From Plut-88900 sp965116945 (GTDB lineage Bacteria > Chloroflexota > Dehalococcoidia > Plut-88900), in NCBI GenBank assembly GCA_965116945.1, contig OZ220734.1:2356001-2420000 (forward strand): 64,000 nucleotides of DNA. The letters are read 5' to 3'. Shown here one piece after another: positions 9,044 through 17,161 of this stretch. Made by a program: the position numbers and the translations under genes. The notes beneath the pieces are model-generated. The model was not told where the DNA came from. It did not search any database and saw only the letters and a list, made by a program, of their open reading frames with translations. How positions within the stretch are numbered: the first letter of the stretch is position 1; each line of letters starts with the position of its first letter.

Positions 9044-9454
9044 ATGACCATCGATTACTCCAAGCCCCTGCCGGAAATCACCGAGGACAACCAGCCATTC
9101 TGGGAGGGGTGCAAGAAGCACAAGCTGCTGCTCCAACGCTGCTCCAAGTGCGGCCACCGGAGGGACGCGAGCCCCGCCTGCCCCGAGTGCCTGTCGGGGG
9201 AGCATGAGTGGGTGGAGGCCTCGGGGAGGGGGAGCGTGTACTCGTGGATTGTGGTGCACCAGCGTTATAACAAGGCCTTCGAAGATGATTTGCCCTATAA
9301 CGTGGCGATAGTAGAGCTGGAGGAAGGGCCTCGGCTGCTGTCAAACATCGTCGGCATCGAAAATGACGACATCCGACCAGGCCTCTCCGTAGAAGTAACC
9401 TGGGATGACGTGACTGATGAGGTCACCTTACCCAAGTTCCGCCCCACCCCCTAA
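9044..9454 (+). CDS. DUF35 / OB-fold Zn-ribbon partner of the thiolase
   Basis: This 136-residue protein has an N-terminal zinc ribbon with two Cys pairs (CSKCGH and CPECLSG), followed by an OB-fold typical of the DUF35 family. Such proteins bind thiolase-like partners and complete the active complex, as in BbsA-BbsB and Ltp2-DUF35. The start lies 3 nt behind the thiolase stop, which supports a complex. It has no catalytic residue of its own that I recognise. Confidence 0.88.
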   Translation: MTIDYSKPLPEITEDNQPFWEGCKKHKLLLQRCSKCGHRRDASPACPECLSGEHEWVEASGRGSVYSWIVVHQRYNKAFEDDLPYNVAIVELEEGPRLLSNIVGIENDDIRPGLSVEVTWDDVTDEVTLPKFRPTP

Positions 9455-9481
9455 CCGCGACCACTCACAAGGAGCCCCGAT

Positions 9482-10255
9482 ATGGCCCTGGACTACGAAA
9501 AGAAAGGCAAGATCGCCTACATCACCCTCAATCGGCCAGAGGCGATGAACGCCATGGATCCCGACATGTACCACGCCCTTTCCGAGGCCTGGAAAGACGT
9601 GCGGGATGATCCCGAAGTTTGGTGCGCCATCATCACGGGCGCCGGGGAGCGGGCTTTCACCGCGGGCGCTGACTTGAAGAAGACGATCCCTCGGGTGCCG
9701 GAGAAGTGGGAGTTCTGGCAGACGCAGGATGAGCAGATCCTCAACAGGGGTCTGGAGGTCTGGAAGCCGGTAATCGCTGCGGTCAACGGTTATTGCCTGG
9801 CCGGGGGTATGACCCTGCTCCTCGCCACCGACCTCCGCGTCGCCGCGGAGCACGCGAAGTTCGGCCTCTCCGAAGTCAAGCGCGGCATCCTTCCAGGTAA
9901 TGGAGGCACGCAGCGAACCCTCAGGCAACTTCCTTATCCAGTGGCGATGTGGCTTCTCCTGTCGGGGGAGTGGCTAAGTGCACAGGAGGCGCACCAGTAC
10001 GGGCTGGTGAACAAAGTAGTGCCCCTTGCGAACCTCATGGAGGAGGCGGAGCGGATGGCCGACGTGGTGTGCAAGAACGGGCCTTTGGCGGTGAGGGCGA
10101 TCAAGGAGCTTGCGGTGCGTTCGCAGTATCTCCCGCTGGACCACGGGCTCCGGATGGAAGAGGCCATTCAACAGATATTGATGACTACCGAGGACGCAAA
10201 GGAAGGGCCTCGGGCCTTTGCCGAAAAACGTCCCGCCGATTTCAAGGGCCGCTAA
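9482..10255 (+). CDS. Enoyl-CoA hydratase/isomerase (crotonase) family protein
   Basis: The 257-residue protein has the crotonase oxyanion-hole segments AGADLKK and CLAGGMTLLL, and the LPGNGGTQR loop. Of the two catalytic Glu of classical hydratase, one is present (E131, FGLSEVKRG) while the second position appears to be W157 (AMWLLLSG). It may therefore act as a hydratase with a changed mechanism, an isomerase or a hydrolase of the same fold. It lies between the thiolase/DUF35 pair and the acyl-CoA dehydrogenase, so it should process a CoA intermediate of the same pathway. AAGGAG precedes the ATG. Confidence 0.85.
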   Translation: MALDYEKKGKIAYITLNRPEAMNAMDPDMYHALSEAWKDVRDDPEVWCAIITGAGERAFTAGADLKKTIPRVPEKWEFWQTQDEQILNRGLEVWKPVIAAVNGYCLAGGMTLLLATDLRVAAEHAKFGLSEVKRGILPGNGGTQRTLRQLPYPVAMWLLLSGEWLSAQEAHQYGLVNKVVPLANLMEEAERMADVVCKNGPLAVRAIKELAVRSQYLPLDHGLRMEEAIQQILMTTEDAKEGPRAFAEKRPADFKGR

Positions 10256-10274
10256 TCCCACCGGGAGTATCGAA

Positions 10275-11456
10275 ATGCCCGACTCCGCAGAACGCTACCA
10301 GCTTCCCGAACAGCTCAGGATGGCCGCGGGGGCAGTAAGGGACTACGTCCGCAACGAAATCGTGCCGCTGGAGCAGCAGATCCCCCACGACTCCATCCAC
10401 CTGCCTGAGGAAGAGTACGACCGCCTGGTCCCAGTGGCCAGGGACATGGGCATGTGGTGCACGGGGGTTCCGACCGAATTCGGGGGTGGGGGACTCTCAA
10501 TCTTTTCGCAGGCGGTTATCGACGAGGAAATGGTGCAGCACGCCGCGGGGCTCTACTGTCCTGTCTACGGGACGATGGGGGAGCCGCCACCCGAGATCAT
10601 CTTCGCGGGCAACGATTATTTGCGGGAAACCTACGCAGTCCCGACCGTCCAGGGCAAGCGCAAGGCCTGGTTCGCAATCACGGAACCCAGCGGCGGCTCC
10701 GACCCCGCACGGGCCATCCAGACCCGGGCCGTCCGCGACGGCGACGACTGGATTATCAACGGCAGCAAGGTCTTCATCTCGGGGGCGCTATGGGGGGACT
10801 GGGGCGTGGTGTTTGCACGTACGAACCCGGAGACACGTCGAGGAGTTACTGCATTCGTGGTGGAGAATTCGTGGCCGGGCTTCGACCTGACGCCGATACC
10901 CGTGATCCGGTCTTACACTCCCGCCCAACTCTTCTTCCAAGACTTGCGAGTGCCTTCTCGCAATGTTCTCGGAGAAGTTGACGGGGGGTGGGACCTGCTG
11001 GCCAACAAGCTGCTGGCCCGGAGTCGGATACCGTACTCCGCGGCGAATCTTGGGGTATCGGTGGCCGCGCATCGGATGGCCGTGGAATACTCAAAGACTC
11101 GGGAGACCTTTGGGGCTCCCCTCTCCACCCGACAGGCGATCCAGTGGATGTTGGTCGACTCCGAGGTGGAGATCCGCACCTGCAGGTGGCTCATCTGGGA
11201 AGCCGCCTGGAAATTCGACGCGGGCGAGGACTTCCGGCAGGAAGCATCCATAGCCAAGCTACACTCGGCGGACGTGCTGGCCCGGGTAGTTGACAGGTCG
11301 CTGCAGGTGCACGGCGGCTACGGCGTCACCCAGGAGATGCCGCTGGAGCGCTGGTACCGGGAGGCCCGGGTGCGGCGCATCGGGGAGGGGGCGCAGGAAG
11401 TGAACAAGATGCTGATCGCCCGGGAGATCCTGAACCCGGGCGGGGTAAAGCGCTAG
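10275..11456 (+). CDS. Acyl-CoA dehydrogenase
   Basis: This FAD enzyme (393 residues from ATG 10275) should oxidise an acyl-CoA to the 2,3-enoyl-CoA. It has the FAITEPSGGSD flavin segment, the RQAIQWMLVD helix and the C-terminal VHGGYGVTQEMPLERWYR motif. The catalytic Glu position is kept in RRIGEGAQE. The open frame extends back to 10218, overlapping the hydratase; ATG 10275, 19 nt after that gene's stop, gives the normal family length. An electron-transfer flavoprotein would be needed and is not in the window. It completes dehydrogenation-hydration-cleavage steps with its neighbours. Confidence 0.9.
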   Translation: MPDSAERYQLPEQLRMAAGAVRDYVRNEIVPLEQQIPHDSIHLPEEEYDRLVPVARDMGMWCTGVPTEFGGGGLSIFSQAVIDEEMVQHAAGLYCPVYGTMGEPPPEIIFAGNDYLRETYAVPTVQGKRKAWFAITEPSGGSDPARAIQTRAVRDGDDWIINGSKVFISGALWGDWGVVFARTNPETRRGVTAFVVENSWPGFDLTPIPVIRSYTPAQLFFQDLRVPSRNVLGEVDGGWDLLANKLLARSRIPYSAANLGVSVAAHRMAVEYSKTRETFGAPLSTRQAIQWMLVDSEVEIRTCRWLIWEAAWKFDAGEDFRQEASIAKLHSADVLARVVDRSLQVHGGYGVTQEMPLERWYREARVRRIGEGAQEVNKMLIAREILNPGGVKR

Positions 11457-11514
11457 CCCAATCCGGATACACACGGCACGGCAAATAGTCAAGAACATCG
11501 GGCAGGGGGACGAC

Positions 11515-12363
11515 ATGAGCGAGCAAGCTTACACACCGGAACAGGAGGATGTCGGGAATATAGTCGGGCTGGAGCACGTAAATCTGACCGTTCCCGACCA
11601 GTCTACGGCGACGGCCTTCTACGTTGGGGCGCTGGGCGGGACCCGTGACCCGTACCTCATGGTCGGGCTGGACAACATGTGGGTGAACCTGGGCGACCAG
11701 CAGTTCCACCTCCCGACCAATGATGCTCAGCAACTGCGCGGCCACGTCGGGCTCGTGGTCCCAAGCCTGGACCAGTTGAGGGAGCAGCTCTCGGGGGTGG
11801 GGGAGCGGTTGGAGGGGACGGAATTCGCCTGGGAGGACAAGCACTGCTGCGTCGTGGTCACGGGCCCGTGGGGCAACGAGTTCCATTGCTACGACGGCGG
11901 CTCGGACAAGTTCGGCGAGATGTCTCTGGGCATTCCGTACGTGGAGTTCGGCGTACTCGCAGGCACGGCGGACGGGATAGCGAGGTTCTACCGGGAGGTC
12001 ATGGGTGCGCCCGCGTCGGTTTCCAACGGGATGGCGAAGGTAAGTGTCGGGACGGGCCAGGAGCTGCGGTTCACGGAGTCGGGCGGCGACATTCCGGAGT
12101 ATGACGGGCATCACATCGCCATATACGTGGCGGGGTTCTCGGGGCCATTTAATGCACTGGAGGAACGAGGCCTGATCACCGAGGAGATACGAAACCACCA
12201 GTTCCGCTTCCAGAAGATCGTAGATCCGGACTCGGGAGACCTCCTCTTCGAGATCGAGCACGAAGTCCGGGGGATGAAGCACCCCATGTATGGTCGAAAC
12301 CTGGTGAACCGGAACACGGGTCAGAGTCTGGGGGCTTATGTGCGGGGTGGGGATGCGTTTTGA
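11515..12363 (+). CDS. VOC (glyoxalase/bleomycin-resistance/dioxygenase) family protein
   Basis: The 282-residue protein holds two beta-alpha-beta-beta-beta modules. The first begins at GLEHVNLTVPD (first metal His) and the second around GIPYVEFGV; a late Glu in DLLFEIEHE could complete a metal site. Members include glyoxalase, methylmalonyl-CoA epimerase and extradiol dioxygenases, and I cannot choose among them. AGGGGGAC precedes the ATG. It closes the acyl-CoA operon, 58 nt after the dehydrogenase, and may act on an early or stereochemical step. Confidence 0.8.
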   Translation: MSEQAYTPEQEDVGNIVGLEHVNLTVPDQSTATAFYVGALGGTRDPYLMVGLDNMWVNLGDQQFHLPTNDAQQLRGHVGLVVPSLDQLREQLSGVGERLEGTEFAWEDKHCCVVVTGPWGNEFHCYDGGSDKFGEMSLGIPYVEFGVLAGTADGIARFYREVMGAPASVSNGMAKVSVGTGQELRFTESGGDIPEYDGHHIAIYVAGFSGPFNALEERGLITEEIRNHQFRFQKIVDPDSGDLLFEIEHEVRGMKHPMYGRNLVNRNTGQSLGAYVRGGDAF

Positions 12364-12545
12364 GGGAGGAGTCTCTCACCCTAGCCTTCCGCATTCGAGA
12401 GGTTTTCGCGTAACCGAGCGGTAGGTAAGCGGGGCACCCCGCCCATTCCGTTCTTGAGACCCTACGACTATGCTCAGGGCGGACGGAATCCCTTCCCCCA
12501 GAGCTTGGATGCCGGCGTGGGGGCGGGTTTGATCGTTAGAAGGCC
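12364..12545. other. Convergent intergenic region with weak hairpins
   Basis: This 182-nt gap separates convergent genes. It holds a short 6-bp hairpin at 12429-12442 (GCGGGG-CA-CCCCGC) and a 7-bp inverted repeat ATTCCGT/ACGGAAT at 12445-12451 and 12483-12489. Neither has a clear T-tract. No gene is seen. Confidence 0.5.
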
Positions 12546-14120
12546 CTAGTCCCGACCAAACCTCAGCGCCCGACCCGGCAGCCGACCAGAATGTTGCCCT
12601 TCGTCCACTACGACTTTGCCGTTGACTATGACGTAGGGGATGCCTAGCGGGAACTGCTTGGGGTTTTCCCGGGTGGCGGGGGCTTTGACCGTCTCGGGGT
12701 TGAAGATGGTGATGTCGGCCTTGTAACCGTCCCGCAACAGCCCCCGGGACTTGAGGCCCAGGCGCTGGGCAGGGAAGGAAGTCATCTTGCGGATGGCCTC
12801 CGGCAGTTGCAGTTGCTTTTCGGCGCGGACGTTCTCGGCAAGGATGACGGGGAAGCAGCCGTAAGTCCGGGGGCTGGGGAACTCGCCCATCAGCACGGCG
12901 TCGCTCCCGACCATCCCGCACGGGTGGGAAACGAATTCCGGCAGGGTGTGGGCGTTGGTACCCACGCCAACTATGCACAGGTCCAGGCCGTCGTCCCCGA
13001 GTATGTCCAGGAAGGCGTCCAGCGGGTCCTGGCCCCGCATCCGCCCGATCTCCTTCACTGACAGGCCCTCGTACTGCTTGTTGTGTTCCTTCTGCAGGTT
13101 GGTAAGCCAATTGGCGGTCGCGTCCCTGCCGCCGGCCTTCATTTCAGTGACTAGTCGGGCGCGTTCGTCAGGGTTGGACAGTACTTCGAAGATGCGCTCG
13201 GGGCCGCCATCCATGGTCCAGAGGGGAAGCTCGATGGTTGCCCGGGTGCTGGAGTAGACGTAGGGGTAGCAGTCAAAAGTCACGTCCATTCCCTCGTCTC
13301 GGGCGTTTTCAACTAGGCCGATATAGTCCAGGTAAGACCCGACCCCCTGCGCGCTCTGCCGGTAGTGGGTGAGGTGGACGGGGATGCCGCTCTTGCGGCC
13401 GATCTCTATAGCCTCGTGCCAGGGGGCGAGGAGGCCCTGAGATTTGAGGCTGGCTCGGGTATGGGTGTGGTAGAAGCCTCCCATTGCGTTGGTGGTCTTG
13501 GAAAGCTCTATGAGTTCATTGGTGTCGGCATAGCCGCCGGGAGGGTAATCGAGGCCCGTGGAGAGGCCGAAGGCGCCGTCTTCCATCGCTTCTCGGATCA
13601 CCGACTTCATGTCCTCGATCTCTGCGCCGGTGGCAGGCCTGTCGTCCCATCCTATCGACCAGATGCGGACGGGCGAGTTCCCGAGGATGTAGCAGATGTT
13701 GACGGAGACGTTGTTGTTGTAGAGGGCCAGGAAGTCGGCGACGGAGGACCAGTCGGTGGGCATGGGGGGCCTGTCGTTGAGGCCCGCGTCCATCTCGATA
13801 AAGCGGTGAAGGTCTTCCTGCGTCTTGAATGGGGCGGCGGAGTTGCCGTCGATGCCGATAAGCTCGGTGGTGACGCCCTGGCGGACCTTGGGCTCGTGGA
13901 GTGGCTCTTTCAAGATTGTGAAGCCACCGTGGGAGTGGACGTCGATAAAGCCGGGTGAGACGACGTGCCCTGTGGCGTCGATGACCCGGGCGGCCTGTAC
14001 ATGCGACACGTCACCGCGAAGGATCTCGACCTCCTCCCCCCGCACCCCCACCGACGCGTAGAAGCCAGGGCCTCCTGCGCCATCGATGATCATTCCGTTG
14101 TTGATAAGCAGGTCGAGCAT
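12546..14120 (-). CDS. N-acyl-D-amino-acid deacylase family amidohydrolase
   Basis: The 524-residue protein follows the D-aminoacylase pattern: a small beta-sandwich at the N-terminus (MLDLLINNGMIIDGAG), the metal motif SPGFIDVHSHG, a long central TIM barrel and a C-terminal beta segment (GLLRDGYKADITIFNPE). It should cleave N-acyl-D-amino acids or related amides or ureides. In the HxH motif the residue after the second His is Gly. AAGGAAC lies before the ATG. It follows the amidohydrolase 2 gene by 18 nt and the two may be one operon with the luciferase-like genes upstream. Confidence 0.85.
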   Translation of the reverse strand: MLDLLINNGMIIDGAGGPGFYASVGVRGEEVEILRGDVSHVQAARVIDATGHVVSPGFIDVHSHGGFTILKEPLHEPKVRQGVTTELIGIDGNSAAPFKTQEDLHRFIEMDAGLNDRPPMPTDWSSVADFLALYNNNVSVNICYILGNSPVRIWSIGWDDRPATGAEIEDMKSVIREAMEDGAFGLSTGLDYPPGGYADTNELIELSKTTNAMGGFYHTHTRASLKSQGLLAPWHEAIEIGRKSGIPVHLTHYRQSAQGVGSYLDYIGLVENARDEGMDVTFDCYPYVYSSTRATIELPLWTMDGGPERIFEVLSNPDERARLVTEMKAGGRDATANWLTNLQKEHNKQYEGLSVKEIGRMRGQDPLDAFLDILGDDGLDLCIVGVGTNAHTLPEFVSHPCGMVGSDAVLMGEFPSPRTYGCFPVILAENVRAEKQLQLPEAIRKMTSFPAQRLGLKSRGLLRDGYKADITIFNPETVKAPATRENPKQFPLGIPYVIVNGKVVVDEGQHSGRLPGRALRFGRD

Positions 14121-14138
14121 AACAAGTGTTCCTTATGG

Positions 14139-14999
14139 CTAGGCCTCCAGGCCCATCATGGAAAACGGGCGGTTGTGGAGTATGTCCTCTATGAGTTCGG
14201 GGGGGATGGGGGGGAGCTTGATTCCGTCACCCCAGTCGTTGAAGTTTCGGAAGATGTCGGCGGCCTGGGCCGGGGGCATGACGGGGAAGTCGGAGCCGAA
14301 CAGGATACGGTCGGTGACCTTGTACTCGATGGCGACCTGCAGGCCGTTGTAGAGCTGCCACTTCCGATGGAACCGCGCCGAGAGGTCTGTGAAGACGTTG
14401 AGGTTCTTGCGCAGGAGCATGACGGTTTCCTGCATCTGGGGTTGGCCGAAGTGCGCAACGATTATCTTGAGGTCCCGGCAGGCCCGAGCCACCTTGTCCA
14501 ACGTCAGCACATCTCCCCATTCGAGGGTGCCCTTGGGATCGTACATGCCACCCATGTGGAACATTACGGGCACGCCGAAATCCTGGGCCATGTAGTAGAG
14601 GCGCCACGCCTCCGGGGACCAGGGGTCGAAGGCCTGGTAGACAGGCGACAGCTTCAGCCCTTTTAGCCCAAGATTCTTGACGCTGTTTTCGAAATCATCG
14701 AATGCCGTGGGGTCATTGGGGTGCACCGATGCAAATCCAATGGCCCGACCCGGGTATTGGGCACAATATTCGGATATGAACTCGTTGGGTACGTCGTGCC
14801 CCGGGCGCCGAGGGACGTTGATTACCGCGAATTGGGTGGCGTTTGCATCGTCCATGGCTGCACGATGCTCGTCGGGCCAGGCCTCTCCGCCCCGGACGCC
14901 GTACTTGATGCGCTCAGCCATTGCCTCCTTGCTGCGATGCTCGGGGAGGTAGCAGTGGGTGTGCCAGTCGGTGATGCCTCTGTTCGAATTGTCGGTCAT
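14139..14999 (-). CDS. Amidohydrolase-related TIM-barrel hydrolase (amidohydrolase 2 family)
   Basis: This 286-residue member is short for the family. It keeps the N-terminal metal motif DWHTHCYLPE, a central FHMGGMYD segment with the third His, and FGSDFPVMPP for the final Asp. The product may hydrolyse or decarboxylate an organic acid or lactone. GGAGG lies 6 nt before the ATG. It is 27 nt downstream of a luciferase-like oxygenase gene; an oxygenase followed by a hydrolase would suit oxidative ring opening or C-N cleavage, but this is inference. Confidence 0.83.
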   Translation of the reverse strand: MTDNSNRGITDWHTHCYLPEHRSKEAMAERIKYGVRGGEAWPDEHRAAMDDANATQFAVINVPRRPGHDVPNEFISEYCAQYPGRAIGFASVHPNDPTAFDDFENSVKNLGLKGLKLSPVYQAFDPWSPEAWRLYYMAQDFGVPVMFHMGGMYDPKGTLEWGDVLTLDKVARACRDLKIIVAHFGQPQMQETVMLLRKNLNVFTDLSARFHRKWQLYNGLQVAIEYKVTDRILFGSDFPVMPPAQAADIFRNFNDWGDGIKLPPIPPELIEDILHNRPFSMMGLEA

Positions 15000-15026
15000 G
15001 GTGGTCCTCCGTGTCGGGGCAAGGGG

Positions 15027-16058
15027 CTAGTTCCTGAAATGGGGCATGATCCTTTCGCCGATGAGGCGCATCTGCTTTTTCTTGTCGATAAAGGTCCACA
15101 TGTGACAGTCCAGGGCTTTGACCCCTGCCTGCTGAAGCTCGTAGATCCGCTCACAAATTTCGTCGGCTGTGCCGTACAGGCCCACGAAGTCGACCAGCTG
15201 CCGGGTCACGAGCCTTGCGTGGTCGGCATCAACACGTTCGTGCTGGTAGTAGTCATAGGCATCGTGGACGCGTTTCAGGTCTTGCAAGAGATCGGCGTCG
15301 AGGCGGCTTATCAGCTCGCGTACTGCCGGGTTCCTGTCGTGGCGGAAGATCGAGAGGTAGAATCCGGTGCACATGGTGGCGACGGACGCGGCCATTTCAT
15401 CCCAGCCCCGGTCCCCGTCCTGCTCTACGTATAGGGGAAGACAGACTCGGATATCGATATGGTTGGGGTCCCGACCTGCTTTCTCTGCGGCACGGTGGAC
15501 GAGGTCCAGGCACCATTTGGCGACGATGGGGCTGCCCTTGGAACAGAGGAGCACGCCGTCGCCTAGACGTCCGGCGATTTCGCAGGTCCTGGGGCCTGCG
15601 GCGTGAACGTAGACCGGGAGCCGACGCTGGATCCATTCGTTGTGCATCTTTGCGCCGTTGAACTCGGCCTCGTGACCTGACGTATAGGTGTGGATGAAGT
15701 TGATGACGTTCTCCAGGAGGGCCATGGGCCGGACGTTGATGTCCATTGTGCGGGCCGCGCTGAACCCTGACCCCAGGCCCACCCAGGCCCGGCCCCCGGA
15801 TATTTCGTCGATGGTGGCCATGGCGTTGGCGGTGACTGCAGGGTGTCGGGTAAACGTGTTGGTGACCGAAGGCCCGATACGCACCCGGTTGGTATTCAGC
15901 GCAGCAATGGTCATGGCGGGATAGGGGTCCCGAGCAAGGTTCTGGGTGTCGATGATGCCGAGCATATCGAATCCGGCCTGTTCGGCGGCTATGGAGTGCT
16001 CGGCGATTTCGTAGGAGGCCAGGGCTCGGCCCCAGGCGACGCTGAAGTCCATTCTCAT
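15027..16058 (-). CDS. Luciferase-like (FMN/F420-dependent) oxidoreductase
   Basis: The 343-residue protein is a bacterial-luciferase-type TIM barrel, starting MRMDFSVAWGRALASYE and carrying GGRAWVGLGSGFSA and VYVHAAGPRTCEIAG, the usual cofactor-pocket segments. Such enzymes oxygenate or reduce diverse organics with reduced flavin or F420. It resembles the protein at 33900-34955 in length and in the C-terminal FIDKKKQMRLIGERIMP segment, so they belong to one local paralogue family. AGGAG lies upstream of the ATG. A TATAAT -10 element sits about 40 nt ahead. Substrate unknown. Confidence 0.85.
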   Translation of the reverse strand: MRMDFSVAWGRALASYEIAEHSIAAEQAGFDMLGIIDTQNLARDPYPAMTIAALNTNRVRIGPSVTNTFTRHPAVTANAMATIDEISGGRAWVGLGSGFSAARTMDINVRPMALLENVINFIHTYTSGHEAEFNGAKMHNEWIQRRLPVYVHAAGPRTCEIAGRLGDGVLLCSKGSPIVAKWCLDLVHRAAEKAGRDPNHIDIRVCLPLYVEQDGDRGWDEMAASVATMCTGFYLSIFRHDRNPAVRELISRLDADLLQDLKRVHDAYDYYQHERVDADHARLVTRQLVDFVGLYGTADEICERIYELQQAGVKALDCHMWTFIDKKKQMRLIGERIMPHFRN

Positions 16059-16097
16059 GGGCGGGTTCTCCTGCAGAAAGGTCAGGATTAGGTGGGC

Positions 16098-16103
16098 ATT
16101 ATA
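16098..16103 (-). promoter_or_regulatory. Candidate -10 element (TATAAT)
   Basis: Read on the - strand this is a perfect TATAAT, 40 nt upstream of the luciferase-like gene start at 16058. No good -35 match is seen at 16-18 nt, so it is a weak but well-placed candidate. Confidence 0.4.
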
Positions 16104-16162
16104 GCCTAAGTTGGCTTCCCCATTACCCCAGGCGTCACCAGTTGAAGCACAGGGGAGTGCAA

Positions 16163-17098
16163 TTATCGAAACCTGGGGATTATCTCTGCTGCTAAGGTCT
16201 CGATCTGTGGCATCACCTCCGCCGGCCCCCGAGCATTGGAAAACGCGAAGTGGGTGACTCCTATTTCGGCGAAGGTGTGGATGGCGCGGGTGACATCCTC
16301 GGAGGTGCCGATGGCATAGTGGACATCGGCATTCGGGGTCAAGGACATTTTGCGCTTGTAGCGGTGTTCGAGGGCTTTTTCGGCGATGCGCTGGGCCTCG
16401 GTGCGGGTGTCTGCGATGCAGAAGTAGAACTGGATTGCTTTAGTTATGGTGGTCGGGTCCCGGCCCTCCGCCTCGCAATGCGATTCGATTTTCCTCCATA
16501 GCTCCCCGTAAAGCTCCGGACTGATGCTGTGGGGGATGTAACCATCGGCGAAGCGAGCAACTCTCTTCAAGACTCCCTCGGCCGTCCCCCCGACCCAGAT
16601 TGGCGGGTGGGGTTTCTGAATAGGCCGACCCCCGAGAACGTAGTTCTCCAGCTTAAGCAGCTTGCCATGATAAGTGACAGGCACACCTGTCCACAGCGAG
16701 TGCATCACTTCGAGAGCCTCGTCGCAATAGAGGCCGCGAGTTTGAGAAGATGCTCCATAGGCCTCGAAGGAGCCTGGAACGTTTCCGCCAGACCCGACAC
16801 CTAGAATCAACCTTCCTTCCGAAAGTCGGTCCAGCGCAGCGACAGCGTGGCCCAGCCCTACCGCATTCCGCAGTGGCAACAGGAGCACAGATGGCCCGAG
16901 ATTTATGCGTTCCGTGTGGGCGGCCATGAAGGAGAGGGTGGTGAGGGGTTCGAGGGCGTCTGCGCCGGAATGGACGTTTTCGGTTATCCAGAGGGTGTCG
17001 AAGCCCAGGGCCTCGATTGCCCGGGCGTAATCGACGACTCCCTGCCGGCAATATTGGTACGTCTCATGGAAAGACATGCCGAAGGTGAGCTCGGTCAT
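16163..17098 (-). CDS. Luciferase-like (F420/FMN-dependent) oxidoreductase
   Basis: The 311-residue protein has the luciferase-like pattern: ALGFDTLWITENVHSG near the N-terminus, NLGPSVLLLPLRN, GRLILGVGSGG and the KPHPPIWVGGTAEGVLKR segment typical of F420-dependent members. It probably catalyses hydride transfer or monooxygenation of a small organic molecule. It is less like the other three paralogues in the window and closer to the general LLM class. GAGAGGGATGAGG precedes the ATG. It lies upstream of the oxygenase/amidohydrolase series on the same strand, with a 104-nt gap containing a possible promoter. Confidence 0.85.
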   Translation of the reverse strand: MTELTFGMSFHETYQYCRQGVVDYARAIEALGFDTLWITENVHSGADALEPLTTLSFMAAHTERINLGPSVLLLPLRNAVGLGHAVAALDRLSEGRLILGVGSGGNVPGSFEAYGASSQTRGLYCDEALEVMHSLWTGVPVTYHGKLLKLENYVLGGRPIQKPHPPIWVGGTAEGVLKRVARFADGYIPHSISPELYGELWRKIESHCEAEGRDPTTITKAIQFYFCIADTRTEAQRIAEKALEHRYKRKMSLTPNADVHYAIGTSEDVTRAIHTFAEIGVTHFAFSNARGPAEVMPQIETLAAEIIPRFR

Positions 17099-17161
17099 AG
17101 CCTCATCCCTCTCAACGCGACGCCTTATCCACGTACAGCTTTAATGACTATCGGCAGGATA

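Noticed and set aside
8255..9259. A 334-residue open frame on the - strand opposite the thiolase and DUF35 genes
   Set aside because: It is antisense to two well-supported genes, and such long frames arise from codon bias in GC-rich DNA.
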